Shown here: positions 25,630 to 34,652 of the stretch, one piece after another
Numbering within the stretch: position 1 is the stretch's first letter
Layout: each line of letters opens with the position of its first letter
Assembly (NCBI GenBank): GCA_012656075.1
Contig: JAAKBF010000229.1
Location: forward strand, 1 to 64,000
Length of the DNA: 64,000 nucleotides
Direction of reading: 5' to 3'
From: Phytophthora hibernalis
Lineage: Eukaryota > Oomycota > Peronosporomycetes > Peronosporales > Peronosporaceae
The notes under the pieces: model-generated
Database searches by the model: none
What the model saw: only the letters and a program-made list of their open reading frames with translations
What the model was told of the DNA's origin: nothing
Made by a program: the position numbers and the translations under genes

Positions 25630-25699
25630 TGCGCCGTCCGGGAATCGAACCCGGGCATCTCGTTGGCAACGAGATATTTTACCACTAAACCAACGGCGC
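25630..25699 (-). tRNA. tRNA-Gly(GCC) copy 65, short variable region
   Basis: One G shorter in the variable region; the spacer to its right has several small deletions. Confidence 0.88.
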
Positions 25700-26019
25700 T
25701 TGCACGGACACACAACCCACCCATGCACAACACAACGCTGCGCACACGCCCACATACAACCGCCGACGCAGCGCTACACGCTCCTCGTCGGTCCTTCGCT
25801 CGATTCCATCCGACCACCACAGGCGACGCACCGTCAAAACGAGCACACCAAGGTCGGCCTCGAAAGGCAGTCATTCGGGCCCGACACAAGGCACATGGTT
25901 GCCGACACAGTCGCCACGCGGCTAGCCTGGCGCGATGACTACGTCTTGCCGCCAGCAGACGCCGCGAAACACGTGATTCAGTACGTTGGCAAAAGCAGAG
26001 GCGAGGCAGCATAAGAGAA

Positions 26020-26090
26020 TGCGCCGTCCGGGAATCGAACCCGGGGCATCTCGTTGGCAACGAGATATTTTACCACTAAACCAACGGCGC
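26020..26090 (-). tRNA. tRNA-Gly(GCC) copy 66
   Basis: Consensus tRNA inside a unit with spacer deletions. Confidence 0.95.
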
Positions 26091-26412
26091 TTGCACGGAC
26101 ACACAACCCACCCATGCACACAACGCTGCGCACACGCAAACCACATACAACCGCCGACGCAGCGCACTACACGCTCCTCGTCGGTCCTTCGCTCGATTCC
26201 ATCCGACCACCACAGGCGACGCACCGTCAAAACGAGCACACCAAGGTCGGCCTCGAAAGGCAGTCATTCGGGCCCGACACAAGGCACATGGTTGCCGACA
26301 CAGTCGCCACGCGGCTAGCCTGGCGCGATGACTACGTCTTGCCGCCAGCAGACGCCGCGAAACACGTGATTCAGTACGTTGGCAAAAGCAGAGGCGAGGC
26401 AGCATAAGAGAA

Positions 26413-26483
26413 TGCGCCGTCCGGGAATCGAACCCGGGGCATCTCGTTGGCAACGAGATATTTTACCACTAAACCAACGGCGC
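26413..26483 (-). tRNA. tRNA-Gly(GCC) copy 67
   Basis: Consensus copy; last full-consensus tRNA before the array edge. Confidence 0.95.
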
Positions 26484-26809
26484 TTGCACGGACACACAAC
26501 CCACCCATGCACAACACAACGCTGCGCACACGCAAACCACATACAACCGCCGACGCAGCGCACTACACGCTCCTCGTCGGTCCTTCGCTCGATTCCATCC
26601 GACCACCACAGGCGACGCACCGTCCAAAACGAGCACACCAAGGTCGGCCTCGAAAGGCAGTCATTCGGGCCCGACACAAGGCACATGGTTGCCGACACAG
26701 TCGCCACGCGGCTAGCCTGGCGCGATGACTACGTCTTGCCGCCAGCAGACGCCGCGAAACACGTGATTCAGTACGTTGGCAAAAGCAGAGGCGAGGCAGC
26801 ATAAGAGAA

Positions 26810-26879
26810 TGCGCCGTCCGGGAATCGAACCGGGGCATCTCGTTGGCAACGAGATATTTTACCACTAAACCAACGGCGC
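26810..26879 (-). tRNA. tRNA-Gly(GCC) copy 68, T-stem variant
   Basis: One-base T-stem deletion, as in copy 5. It is the last regular array copy. Confidence 0.8.
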
Positions 26880-27203
26880 TTGCACGGACACACAACCCAC
26901 CCATGCACAACACAACGCTGCGCACACGCAAACCACATACAACCGCCGACGCAGCGCACTACACGCTCCTCGTCGGTCCTTCGCTCGATTCCATCCGACC
27001 ACCACAGGCGACGCACCGTCCAAAACGAGCACACCAAGGTCGGCCTCGAAAGGCAGTCATTCGGGCCCGACACAAGGCACATGGTTGCCGACACAGTCGC
27101 CACGCGGCTAGCCTGGCGCGATGACTACGTCTTGCCGCCAGCAGACGCCGCGAAACACGTGATTCAGTACGTTGGCAAAAGCAGAATCGAGGCAGCATAA
27201 GAG

Positions 27204-27294
27204 TCTTTTTGTTCGCCGTACGCGGGCGCTGAGATGTGGATAGTTTGGCATCATCGAGGCCAAGACTGACATGGATGCATTCAACTGCAGGAAT
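27204..27294. other. Unrelated 91-bp block in the slot of a tRNA
   Basis: The last regular spacer ends at 27,203, where a tRNA should begin. Sequence of no recognisable kind follows, then a diverged spacer starts near 27,295. It looks like a replacement or recombination scar at the array edge. Confidence 0.6.
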
Positions 27295-27827
27295 GGTTGC
27301 ACGGGACACAACCGGCAAGCATGGACAAGCACGCTGCGCACACGAAACCACAAAACCGCCGACCAGACTACGACGCTCCTCGTCGGACTTCGCTCGATTC
27401 CATGAGGACCACCACAGGCGACGCAGGTCAAAACGAGCACACCAAGGACGGGCTCGAAAGAGGCAGTCATTTCGGGCCCGAACAAGGGCACATGGAGCCG
27501 ACACGCGCCACGCGGCTAGCCTGGCGCGATGACTACGTCTTGCCGCCATGCAGGCCGCGAAACACGTGGATTCAGTACGTTGGCAAAAGCGAGGCGAAAG
27601 ATAGAGAATGCGCCGTCCGGGAATCGAACCGGGGCATCTCAAGGCAACGAGATATTTACCACTTGCCTCCGGCGCTTGCACGGAACTCCCCCACCTCCAT
27701 GCACTGCCAACGCTCGCACGCCACACATACTCCGCCGACGGAGCGCACTCACGCTCCTCGTCGGTGCTTCGCTCGATTTGTTCAATATCAGGCGAGCAAG
27801 GTCAAAACGAGCACACGAAGGTTCTGA
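27295..27827 (-). repeat. Diverged edge units of the tRNA-Gly array
   Basis: One full but diverged spacer (27,295-27,608), a broken tRNA, then the start of another even more diverged spacer. Many indels and substitutions separate these from the array consensus, but parts are perfectly kept, notably 27,506-27,548. The decay is expected at the flank of an array homogenised by unequal exchange. Confidence 0.85.
27609..27675 (-). pseudogene. tRNA-Gly(GCC) relic at the array edge
   Basis: Acceptor ends and T-arm match the array tRNA, and GCC is still in the anticodon position. The D-arm is rewritten, the anticodon stem and loop are altered, and the acceptor stem has a mismatch at its inner pair. 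Judged non-functional. Confidence 0.8.
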
Positions 27828-28629
27828 CGCCGAAGAAGGCGAAAAGAAAGAGGAGACCGCCAAAATCTAAGGGCGATGAGGCGCTCGAGTGGAGCGAAGT
27901 CATGCCGACTTCGCTGATGCGACTGCGGTACGAAAAGTTTCCTACCAAGTTTCAATCGGCTCGTAACAATGCTATGATCTGCGCAGCGTGGCTGCTGAAA
28001 GCCGGGAGCCCGAGGAGCATGAAGTGCCAATCCCCTCCGAGCAGTGCAAGGACAAGGTGATGCCATTTGTATCATTTTGCAAATACTGTATTTTGATTCT
28101 AAAGTATCTTTGTTGTTTCGACCCTATCAAACGACTGAAGAAGAAATGGGCTGAGTATTGATCCAATATCAGCTCGATCGGCAACAACGTCGACAAACCA
28201 ATCGTGGAACCAATTTTTGGGGGCTGATGGAAGAATACCGGACCAGGTAAACGATTTGCCTTTAAGATATCTAATTTATTGCCAGTAATATTTACGCTGC
28301 CTTGTGCTTATTGTTTAGGTACTGGAATGCAGGGTGAGAGTCAAACTGATAGCGACAACGTCGATGATCTCTTCGATGCCGACAGCGAAGATGACAACGG
28401 TAACACCGGAGGTAGGAAGAGAGGCAAGAGGGTGGCCGAGGGACTTGAGGTCGGCATGAAGGCGATGTCTGTGGGGTTCTATGCTGTTGTCAACGCAATT
28501 TCACCGCAACAGCCCCGCATGCTCGTCCCACGACACCATCATGTGGAGAAGTTCATGGGGGATCGATTCAACATCGTCATCGAGCAGCTGCAAGTTCAGA
28601 CTCAACACCTCCAGTTTTGGCCGACTTAA
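27828..28629 (+). pseudogene. Myb/SANT-like DNA-binding protein of a Harbinger element (remnant)
   Basis: A lysine/arginine-rich start (KKAKRKRRPPK) is followed by a tryptophan-containing helix (ALEWSEVM, then LMRLRYEKF and KFQSARNN), the pattern of the trihelix/SANT-like domain in transposon ORF1 proteins. A frame change near 27,990 is needed to continue into an acidic stretch ending QCKDK at 28,056. Two introns are plausible: one starting at 28,057 (GTGATG), another at about 28,249-28,319. The last exon is acidic (DLFDADSEDD), then basic (GGRKRGKRV), and ends in a hydrophobic/glutamine-rich helix with a stop at 28,629. The frame changes suggest decay, though base errors elsewhere in the window make that less certain. 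DNA binding is inferred from family resemblance. Confidence 0.55.
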
Positions 28630-28896
28630 TTCGCAAGGAATAGACGACAAACTAGACCAGGTCGAAAACTAGTACTGTATTAGCAGTGATCTAACTACGC
28701 CCATCTAATCTCATTAACATTAGCGCTATCTTGTTTGCTTGGCAATTCCAAACGCTATCACCTCGCTCACCATGGACCCACCTTCAACTTGGACATCGCC
28801 ATCATCTGTATTTGTATCTCTATGAAGAACTCGCTGATCCCATCGTCTTCAAGGTCGATTATGATATATGTAGTACCATGCATGCGATAACCGTCC

Positions 28897-30066
28897 TCAC
28901 TGCACATGAGATTTGTTTTGCAGGTAGAGCAAACTTAAAACTCTACACCGCTCCCTCAGCAGTCCAAACGCCCCTTCACTCTTCATTCGGCTCGACGAAT
29001 GAATGAAGTTGTACATCCTGAATCCGTCACCCAGCTTTCCGTCGTCCGGAAAAGGTGTCATCAGAACTGGGAGTAGCGCATAATCTAAATTCCCAGGATA
29101 TGATAACCGCGGGGGCAAGAAATGCCACATCCTTGCTAAATTTCGAGTACTTTCAATTTTTGTCGCTCCACGAACCGGGACTAACGTCAAAAGCAAGGAA
29201 CCTCTTGCGATGATCACGAACGGCTTGAACATTGAAGAACGGCCAACTGGTAAAAGCACCACATTACGATGTTGAAATAATTAGAAAGAACAAGACACAG
29301 CTATCTTCTTTGAAACTTACCTTTTCGGTTATACCAACCATCAAGTTATGAGGCCTCTGAATTTCAATTAGCCTGCCATCCACAGCTTCAGCAAACCACA
29401 GAAATCCATTTATACTCCGAAAACCTTCTTCTATTTCCTCCCACTCTTCTGAATGTGTCGGCATCTTCACGCACTCAGTACTTAGGCGACACAGTACGCG
29501 CAACATTTGGTTCACCGCCTTGACACACCACACCTTGGGGACCCTGTTGAAGTACGCCTTCCACGTTTGTACTGCTGCAGGATGTCGATGATGCCCATGA
29601 AATACACGAACCCGTTCTTGCGGCCATGTCGGTCTCGGCCGTAGATGCCCCATCGTGCTTGCAAAAGACCGACTCGGAGTACTCTGCATACGCTGCCGTG
29701 TCTAACAAACGTGAAGAAAAAGGCTCCATCGTCGACCCAGAGCATTTCGGTGTTGACGGTAACGACCCGGAAAAGCGGTTTGCTGGCAGCAGTCTCACGG
29801 TAGCCGCAGGAAGAGGCGAGCTGATAGAGAGTGCAAACTACGCTTGCTTCAAAGTTATAGCGCAAATAGTTAGTAGAAGTAAAATGTGGTTCCAGCAACT
29901 TACACAGTAGCTCGAACGTCCTTTGCGAGCAGCACAAATTCAGCTTAAACCACTGGTTCCAGGCAGGGTTTATCATAGCTGAGCGCACGTCTATACCAAC
30001 ACGAACGTGGAAGCGATTGACGACCTCCTTTGTTCTCGTTGCAGCTGCTACAGACAAAGCCAACAT
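28897..30066 (-). pseudogene. PIF/Harbinger (HARBI1-type) transposase, broken
   Basis: Read leftward, the N-terminal helical domain comes first (RTFELLCKLLEPH, then YQLASSCGYRETAA, 29,785-29,930). After an interruption it resumes at about 29,530 with WCVKAVNQML and the first catalytic motif of the DDE nuclease (AVDGRLIEIQRPHN, about 29,340-29,400). A probable intron (GTAAGT donor near 29,322) leads to the C-terminal half (28,900-29,240), with LLTPFP-like and RMKSEGAFGLLR motifs typical of the family. Several frame changes and the foreign segment at 29,569-29,784 mean no intact protein can be read. HARBI1-type transposases cut and paste PIF/Harbinger elements, usually with a Myb-like partner, a remnant of which lies on the opposite strand. 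Confidence 0.75.
29569..29784 (-). pseudogene. Phosphatidylinositol-phosphate-kinase-like fragment inside the transposase
   Basis: The segment contains GIYGRDRHGRK and VYFMGIIDILQQY, which match the C-terminal core of PIP kinases, where GIIDxLQ is a hallmark. It sits between two parts of the Harbinger transposase that would normally be contiguous, so it looks inserted or captured. Another frame over the same stretch reads a plausible upstream piece (SVFCKHDG), implying at least one frameshift. Oomycetes carry many PIP kinases, including GPCR fusions, which makes them a plausible source. Too short to be functional. Confidence 0.55.
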
Positions 30067-30940
30067 CGCAGCAGCACCGCATAAACTAATGTCACAATCT
30101 GCACCAGCGAGTGCTTCCTCTCCATTTTCCCTTCAACTCGATTCTCCGTCGAGTTAATCGAAAAGTCGAGTGAGGACCAGTAAACAGCATTTCTAGCCTA
30201 TTAACTGTCATTTAACCAGACCCACACGCACGAACCAGGCCCTAAGAGCACTTCCTGGTCGAAACAAAACGACGTTACAGGAACGGGCAGTATGCCAGAC
30301 GAGCAGGAAGACAGCGCAGACGAAGCGAGGACGATTCGAGGAGAAGGGGTAGAGAGTAAGTCGATTGAAATCCTCTCGCCCTGTCCTTCTAATTTTTAAT
30401 TGGCAGGACTGACATCAGCGCAACGACGACAGCGAGTCGGACGGAGACGAGGAGCACGGCGAGCAGGGCGACGATGTAGGGCGCGTCTAACATGAGACTG
30501 GCAGCGACCGCAGGAAGTTTGTACGGCCCCGAAAGGGTGCATAAGGAGGAGAAGAATCGGATCATGCATAGTGAAAGACAGAGGAATGCGACATGGCGAC
30601 ATGACGAAGATATGAGCGGCTATGAGCTCGCGCAAACAGTCGGTCGAGATCTTGTCTAAGTAGGCGTAGGAGTATATTTGGCAGAGAGTATCCAGAATCA
30701 TTTACTATAGAGCACACAGAACCCCGCTGTTAGTGACACCGTTTTGGCATGTTACGTTTGGCACAATAAATACAAAACCGCCTCATGAAGAAGTCTTACA
30801 ACCTATCAGAAGGTGTTGAACTCCCCGGAGTGTGTGGAAGTGGCTATCTGGCAGCCCCACAGAGCCTGCGAGGTATCAGCATCCCAGTTAGACGTACGTT
30901 AGCCCTGAGAAGGGTAGTGATTAGCCCGGTCGTTTCGGTG
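30067..30940. other. Intergenic, no gene recognised
   Basis: Nothing clear. At 30,290-30,510 on plus there is a short reading frame starting MPDEQEDSADEA, a plausible 50-bp intron (GTAAGT near 30,356 to GGCAG at 30,407) and an acidic or arginine-rich continuation depending on frame. It may be a remnant of a transposon gene. Confidence 0.4.
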
Positions 30941-31298
30941 TAAATTTATGGCTGGCGTTAGCGTCCAGGTTTCCCAGATGATTACATATGGTTATGTTTA
31001 CTCAGATACAGGTAAAGTTCAGGTTTCTGTCCAGGCTTGTTCCAGGTCTCCGTTTGGAGCATGAGAAGGTGCGTTCAGCTCCGATATATTACCGGTCCAA
31101 ATATTACACAGGTATCGAGATCTCCAAATACCTGGAATAGTCATGTGTGCGCTACATGAGCAAAAGTGAAAGTGGCGGGGGCACCCCCTGTCGGCATGGT
31201 CTACGGGTTTTGATTGGCGCGATCACGTCCAGGTATGGTCCAGGCATCCTCCAGGTTCATGGCGAACAGGTATAGTCTAGGTATTGTCCAGGTAAAGA
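30941..31298 (+). repeat. Left subterminal repeats (CCAGGTA cluster)
   Basis: Multiple copies of (T)CCAGGT or ACAGGTA occur here, with one reversed copy at about 31,129. The outermost part pairs with 33,969-34,000 in inverted orientation. Confidence 0.55.
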
Positions 31299-31360
31299 TC
31301 ATGTATTATGAAAGTTGCAGCTTCAACGAGCACAGTCAAAGCAGTTTATCTCTCTCAGTC

Positions 31361-32444
31361 TTAGCGACGCTTCGTCAGGATGGCGTGCAACATCGACCAG
31401 CGCATCTTGGTGATTCCAGCGTCGGACACATCGCTGGGCGCTTCACTCGACACGCATTTCCAGAAGTGAAGGCACACAAACACCCCACAATTGTCTCCGT
31501 CGTTCTGGATGGGTTCCTCCACGTTCAGCTCATCGTAAGTGTTCTCCATAACAGCAGCGATCTCTCTTGCCATGGTCTTTAAACGTGTCTTGTTCTTCTT
31601 CTTGGAGTTCATGCTGTCGTAGAGCTGGATCATCTTCGACTCCTTGTCGAGCACCAAACAAGCCCAGTGAACGCCATCAAAGTTTACTGGTAAGAGCACG
31701 AACTGGTGAGTGTCAACGCCGCCCAGAATCTTCTCCAGTGTAGTCGTAGCAAGCAATGGCTCCTTTTTGCTGCTTTGGTCGTTTTCTCTGAGGGACCGGG
31801 GACGGAATAATCACTGCTGTGCTGTTCTGGTAGCGCCGCGTTAGGAACACCGAAAAAGCGCATATCGCATCGTCATTGAGCCACGTCGAAGCTCTGAAGC
31901 AATAAAGGTCTGAATAAGATAGATCAAACCCATATCCAGGCAGCACTCGATACGGCCACGCATCCAGCATTTCGCAGAGAGCCACACTCGGTCCCACTCG
32001 GTCCTCCACGCTATTCTTCACATCTCCATTAATCCACGAGCAGCACTGAGCACCGCGTCTACACGTAGTCTGAAGGTTCCACAACCACTTCATAGCCTCC
32101 TGCTGCTCTTGCGTGAAGTTACCCACCTTTTCAATGGCCACAACGTAGCCATTGTTCATAACTTCGCCATCGGTGTCTAGGTGAACCTCCTCCTCACGTT
32201 CAGCGAGGTAGTCACGAAGCTGCTCCAGTGCGCAGTCGATAGTTGGTTCCGGAAGGCGGTAACGGACGCGTTCACACTCAAAATCTACGTCGACACGCCA
32301 CTCCAGTGCCTTACCAACGGCCTTTCCGATGACCGGAAAGGTCGCTAAGAAGGAGCCCACTTCGCGCATACCAGGCTCGACCGTCTTCAGCGTAGCGACG
32401 ACATTGCATACGTCATTACCTCGCAGAACGGCCCGCAACTTCAT
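31361..32444 (-). pseudogene. Ulp1/SENP-type cysteine protease (C48), frameshifted
   Basis: The C-terminal part (31,361-31,756) has the full Ulp1 active site: His in GVHWACLVLD (about 31,669), Asp in LYDS (about 31,618), Gln in IQND and the nucleophile Cys in DNCGVFVC (about 31,489). The upstream part (31,713-32,444) ends with the family's WLND motif (TWLNDDAI). The two parts are in different frames and join at an A5 run near 31,762, so either one base is missing or the gene is dead. Ulp1 proteases remove SUMO from proteins. Here the gene sits between transposon-like repeats, so it is probably transposon cargo rather than a housekeeping de-SUMOylase. Confidence 0.7.
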
Positions 32445-32450
32445 GCTTGG

Positions 32451-33838
32451 TTAGGTCAGGTTTTGCCTTGGTGCGCTACTCTTTGCGATTAAGTCTAGGG
32501 CGACCAACCGGCACCACCTTTCCGTTAAGGCGGATCGCCGGTGTGATAGTGTCTGCTTCAGCAGAATTTTCTGTCTGCACTTCTGTCTGCTGTGTGTGGG
32601 GGGTTCGTGATCCGAATTTTCCTTGGACTTGCTCCCGCGTCCCGAGCTGTCGTCTGTCTCGGCCTCACTTTGACCACCCTCTCCAGTACCGCTTTCTGGT
32701 CCACCACCGCCAGGAGGCACCACCACCGCCCTCTCCTTCCGATCCTGATGTACCGCTGGGTTGATCACCATCGACCTGACTTGGTGCTGTCGGGATAGTC
32801 GTAACGCGTCCTTGGCGCAGATTATGCCACCACGCATCGAAATTTGCCATCGCAGTGTCAAACGCATCATCGGAAAAACGGGCAAGCTCGCTGCTGATGC
32901 GGCCAAAGGTTTGCTGTGCGCGGCGGTACTTCTCTTGTTCGCTCAACGGGCCTGTTTGCGTAGTGCTTTCCTTCTTGAAAACCTTGGCAACAAATGGCTT
33001 CGCGGCTTCCGTCATTGACTGGACCGACACACGACTTTGGCCGTACCATCTACTCATGCATGCATCGCACAGTGAAAACGTGTAAGAAACCTGGCAGAAA
33101 CATGGGAAGGCGATATAACATCTGGACAATATTTGGACAATACATGGCCAATACATGGACATACCTGGACCCGATAGCAGCAAACGGTATGACGAACGGA
33201 CTGCCATTCGCCTTCTTGAACGCCGCCGGTACAAGGGGAATATCCTCTTCAGGAACGCCTTGGTACTGAACCTGTGACTTGAGCGCGGCATTGCGTCGAT
33301 CGAAGCTTATCACCTCCTTCACCACGAGTATCTGCCGGGTGTCCTTCATGTACTGCTGCAACGACTGCTCGAACTCGGGCCACGACTTGTGATCACGCAG
33401 GAACGGCGGGACCGACACTAGCTCACCCTCTTCCACATGCTCGGCCGAGCGTTTCTTCCCTTTGCGCTGCTTTGCAGCGGCCCGACGCACTTCTGCAGCT
33501 TGTTTCTCCTCCGCACCCTCTGAGTCTTGGACCGCGGCAGCCGCAGGACCTTCCGCCTCCTTCCCCACCGCCTCTTCTTCAATGCCGCCCTCTGCATCCT
33601 TCTTCTCCTCCTCTGCATCGCCATCTTCTTTGTGGCGAAGTCGACGGGCATTCTCCAACGCGGCGGCTTTCTCAGACCGTGTGCGTGCTTCTGCGACGCT
33701 CGCTACGCGTGTCGCCTCCTGCGCACGAGCTTCTTCCTCTCTGCGCGCTTCCTTAGCCATCTGGGCCTTGATCTGCGCTGTCTTGTGCGTGCGCGCCATG
33801 GCGGTTCGCTGCGGCTCCGCGGAGAAGTGCCGGAGCAA
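32451..33838 (-). pseudogene. Coiled-coil transposon-associated protein, broken
   Basis: The first part (33,180-33,838) is a charged alanine/glutamate/arginine-rich coiled coil (about residues 15-125), followed by a conserved-looking block with HKSWPEFEQSL and QQYMKDTRQI. A probable intron covers about 33,050-33,170 and itself contains TCCAGG and GGACAATA repeats. The next part (32,700-33,050) reads EAAKPFVAKVF and ARFSDDAFDTAMANFDAWW, then an acidic Ser/Gly tail. A third frame at 32,440-32,580 reads VVPVGRPRLNRKE, an AT-hook-like motif, interrupted by a TAG. It may have been one protein with the Ulp1 domain. Function unknown. Confidence 0.45.
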
Positions 33839-33919
33839 TTGCCGCGTGGCGTGCTTTTGACTGGATGAGTGGCTGACAGACGAAAGAAAAATACGAGATG
33901 TGGTAATATACAGTTTAAT

Positions 33920-34000
33920 TTATACCTGGATGATACCTGGAGCGAATACCTGATGAATACCTGTCCATTGAAACCTGGACGGGAACGTTGCCTAAATTTA
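33920..34000 (-). repeat. Right subterminal repeats (ATACCTGG cluster)
   Basis: Four or five copies of ATACCTG(G) or AAACCTGG, the reverse complement of the left cluster, end in the inverted copy of the left terminal motif. Confidence 0.55.
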
Positions 34001-34652
34001 TTCAGGGCATCGGCCAAGCCAGCACACTGCATACAACTATCTGAGTTTGCCTTCACCCCGTCGTTCCAGAAACTGTACGTTAAAAACGACGTTAACGTGC
34101 CCTTTAAGTAACGTTAACGGCCATAAAAGATGCGATCATTAACGTTGCAGGACCCACTTCGCGGAGACACGTTGAAATTTGCACTTTTCATTCAAAATGC
34201 AAAAATTGCCGAATTCTAAATCATCCCCATTTATGCACTGATTTATCGTTTTGCCACCATAACGTTATAGTAATGGCACTCGTTACGTTGACCAACTATA
34301 TGGACATAAAACCAACTATCCTGCACCTTAAGCACCTCTTACAGCAGCTGCACCCTGACCCCTAAACCTCCTCCGGGAGTGGCGTGGCAAATGTCGAGGT
34401 TTAGCACACCGCGCGAAGACTTCGCTTCGCACGTCGATGCTGAACCTCTCTGGCCAAGCCCGTTCGTTTGACCCTAGTCTTGCAGCGCTGCGCTTGATCT
34501 CGCCGGCCGAAGCCGGCGACTTTGGTTGCTTTTCAGGTACTAGGGTTATTCGCCTGGCTTTAACGAGAAAGTTGGCCTACGTAAGCACTTTCTAAAATAA
34601 TTGCAAAACACAATATTTATTCGAGTACTTTTAAAAGTTGAAACAGAAATCA
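34001..34652. other. Intergenic, no gene; small inverted repeats
   Basis: Six or so AACGTT-type palindromic motifs occur at 34,078-34,290. A perfect 9-bp inverted repeat, CTAAACCTC at 34,362-34,370 and GAGGTTTAG at 34,396-34,404, could form a hairpin. The rest is featureless and includes the promoter of the gene at 34,653. Confidence 0.4.

Larger units (their letters stand above)
1..27203 (-). repeat. Tandem array of 397-bp units, each with one tRNA-Gly(GCC) gene
   Basis: About 68.5 head-to-tail units; the window opens inside a unit, so the array continues to the left. Each unit is a 70-71 nt tRNA-Gly gene plus about 326 bp of spacer. The tRNA has a 7-bp acceptor stem, a GTTT/AAAT D-stem, a 5-bp anticodon stem, loop TTGCCAA (anticodon GCC), a 4-nt variable region, a 5-bp T-stem, T-loop TTCGAAT and discriminator A73. 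CCA is not encoded, as expected for a nuclear gene. The internal A and B boxes are therefore intact. A TTTT run, the probable Pol III terminator, lies 27-30 nt past the tRNA 3' end; it is TTT only next to copies 1 and 3. Units between 14,130 and 16,582, 18,090 and 19,748, and 21,264 and 23,319 repeat at exactly 397 bp. Open frames on both strands inside the units are by-products of the G/C-rich repeat. Confidence 0.97.
27828..30066. mobile_element. Decayed PIF/Harbinger-type DNA transposon
   Basis: Two oppositely oriented gene remnants face each other: a Myb/SANT-like DNA-binding protein on plus and a HARBI1-type DDE transposase on minus. This pairing is the usual coding content of PIF/Harbinger elements. 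I could not find terminal inverted repeats or a 3-bp target duplication, so the ends given are those of the coding remnants. The left end directly abuts the diverged tRNA units. Confidence 0.75.
30941..34000 (-). mobile_element. Decayed transposon carrying an Ulp1-type protease
   Basis: The edges hold an imperfect inverted pair: TAAATTTA...CGTCCAGGTTTC at 30,941-30,973, and its reverse complement at 33,969-34,000. Inside each edge are clusters of a CCAGGTA-like motif, forward on the left (30,963-31,298) and reversed on the right (33,920-33,980), the usual look of subterminal repeats bound by a transposase. Between them lie a coiled-coil gene remnant and an Ulp1 protease remnant, both on minus. 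Ulp1-like proteases occur in some eukaryotic Mutator-like elements, but no transposase is recognised here, so the superfamily is open. No target duplication was found. Confidence 0.55.

Noticed and set aside
1..27203. Open frames of 90-225 codons on both strands in every array unit, often arginine/histidine or cysteine rich
   Set aside because: They overlap the tRNA genes, start at TTG or similar, change with every indel, and no frame is favoured by substitutions. They are by-products of a G/C-rich repeat with few stops.
1..27203. CRISPR array
   Set aside because: The whole 397-bp unit is repeated; there are no short repeats with unique spacers, and the genome is eukaryotic.
1..27203. A second tRNA, snRNA, snoRNA or 5S rRNA gene in the spacer
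   Set aside because: No cloverleaf, no 5S core, and no convincing C/D or H/ACA boxes could be found in either strand; only a weak GTCGG/CCGAC stem is visible.
27297..27827. 176-codon open frame on plus at the array edge
   Set aside because: It lies in diverged array units and crosses the tRNA relic; same artefact as in the array.
30396..30701. 101-codon open frame on minus
   Set aside because: Arginine-rich end and no recognisable motif; probably chance.
34362..34404. CCCTAAACC-like sequence as an interstitial telomere
   Set aside because: Only a single partial repeat on each arm of a hairpin; not a telomeric tract.
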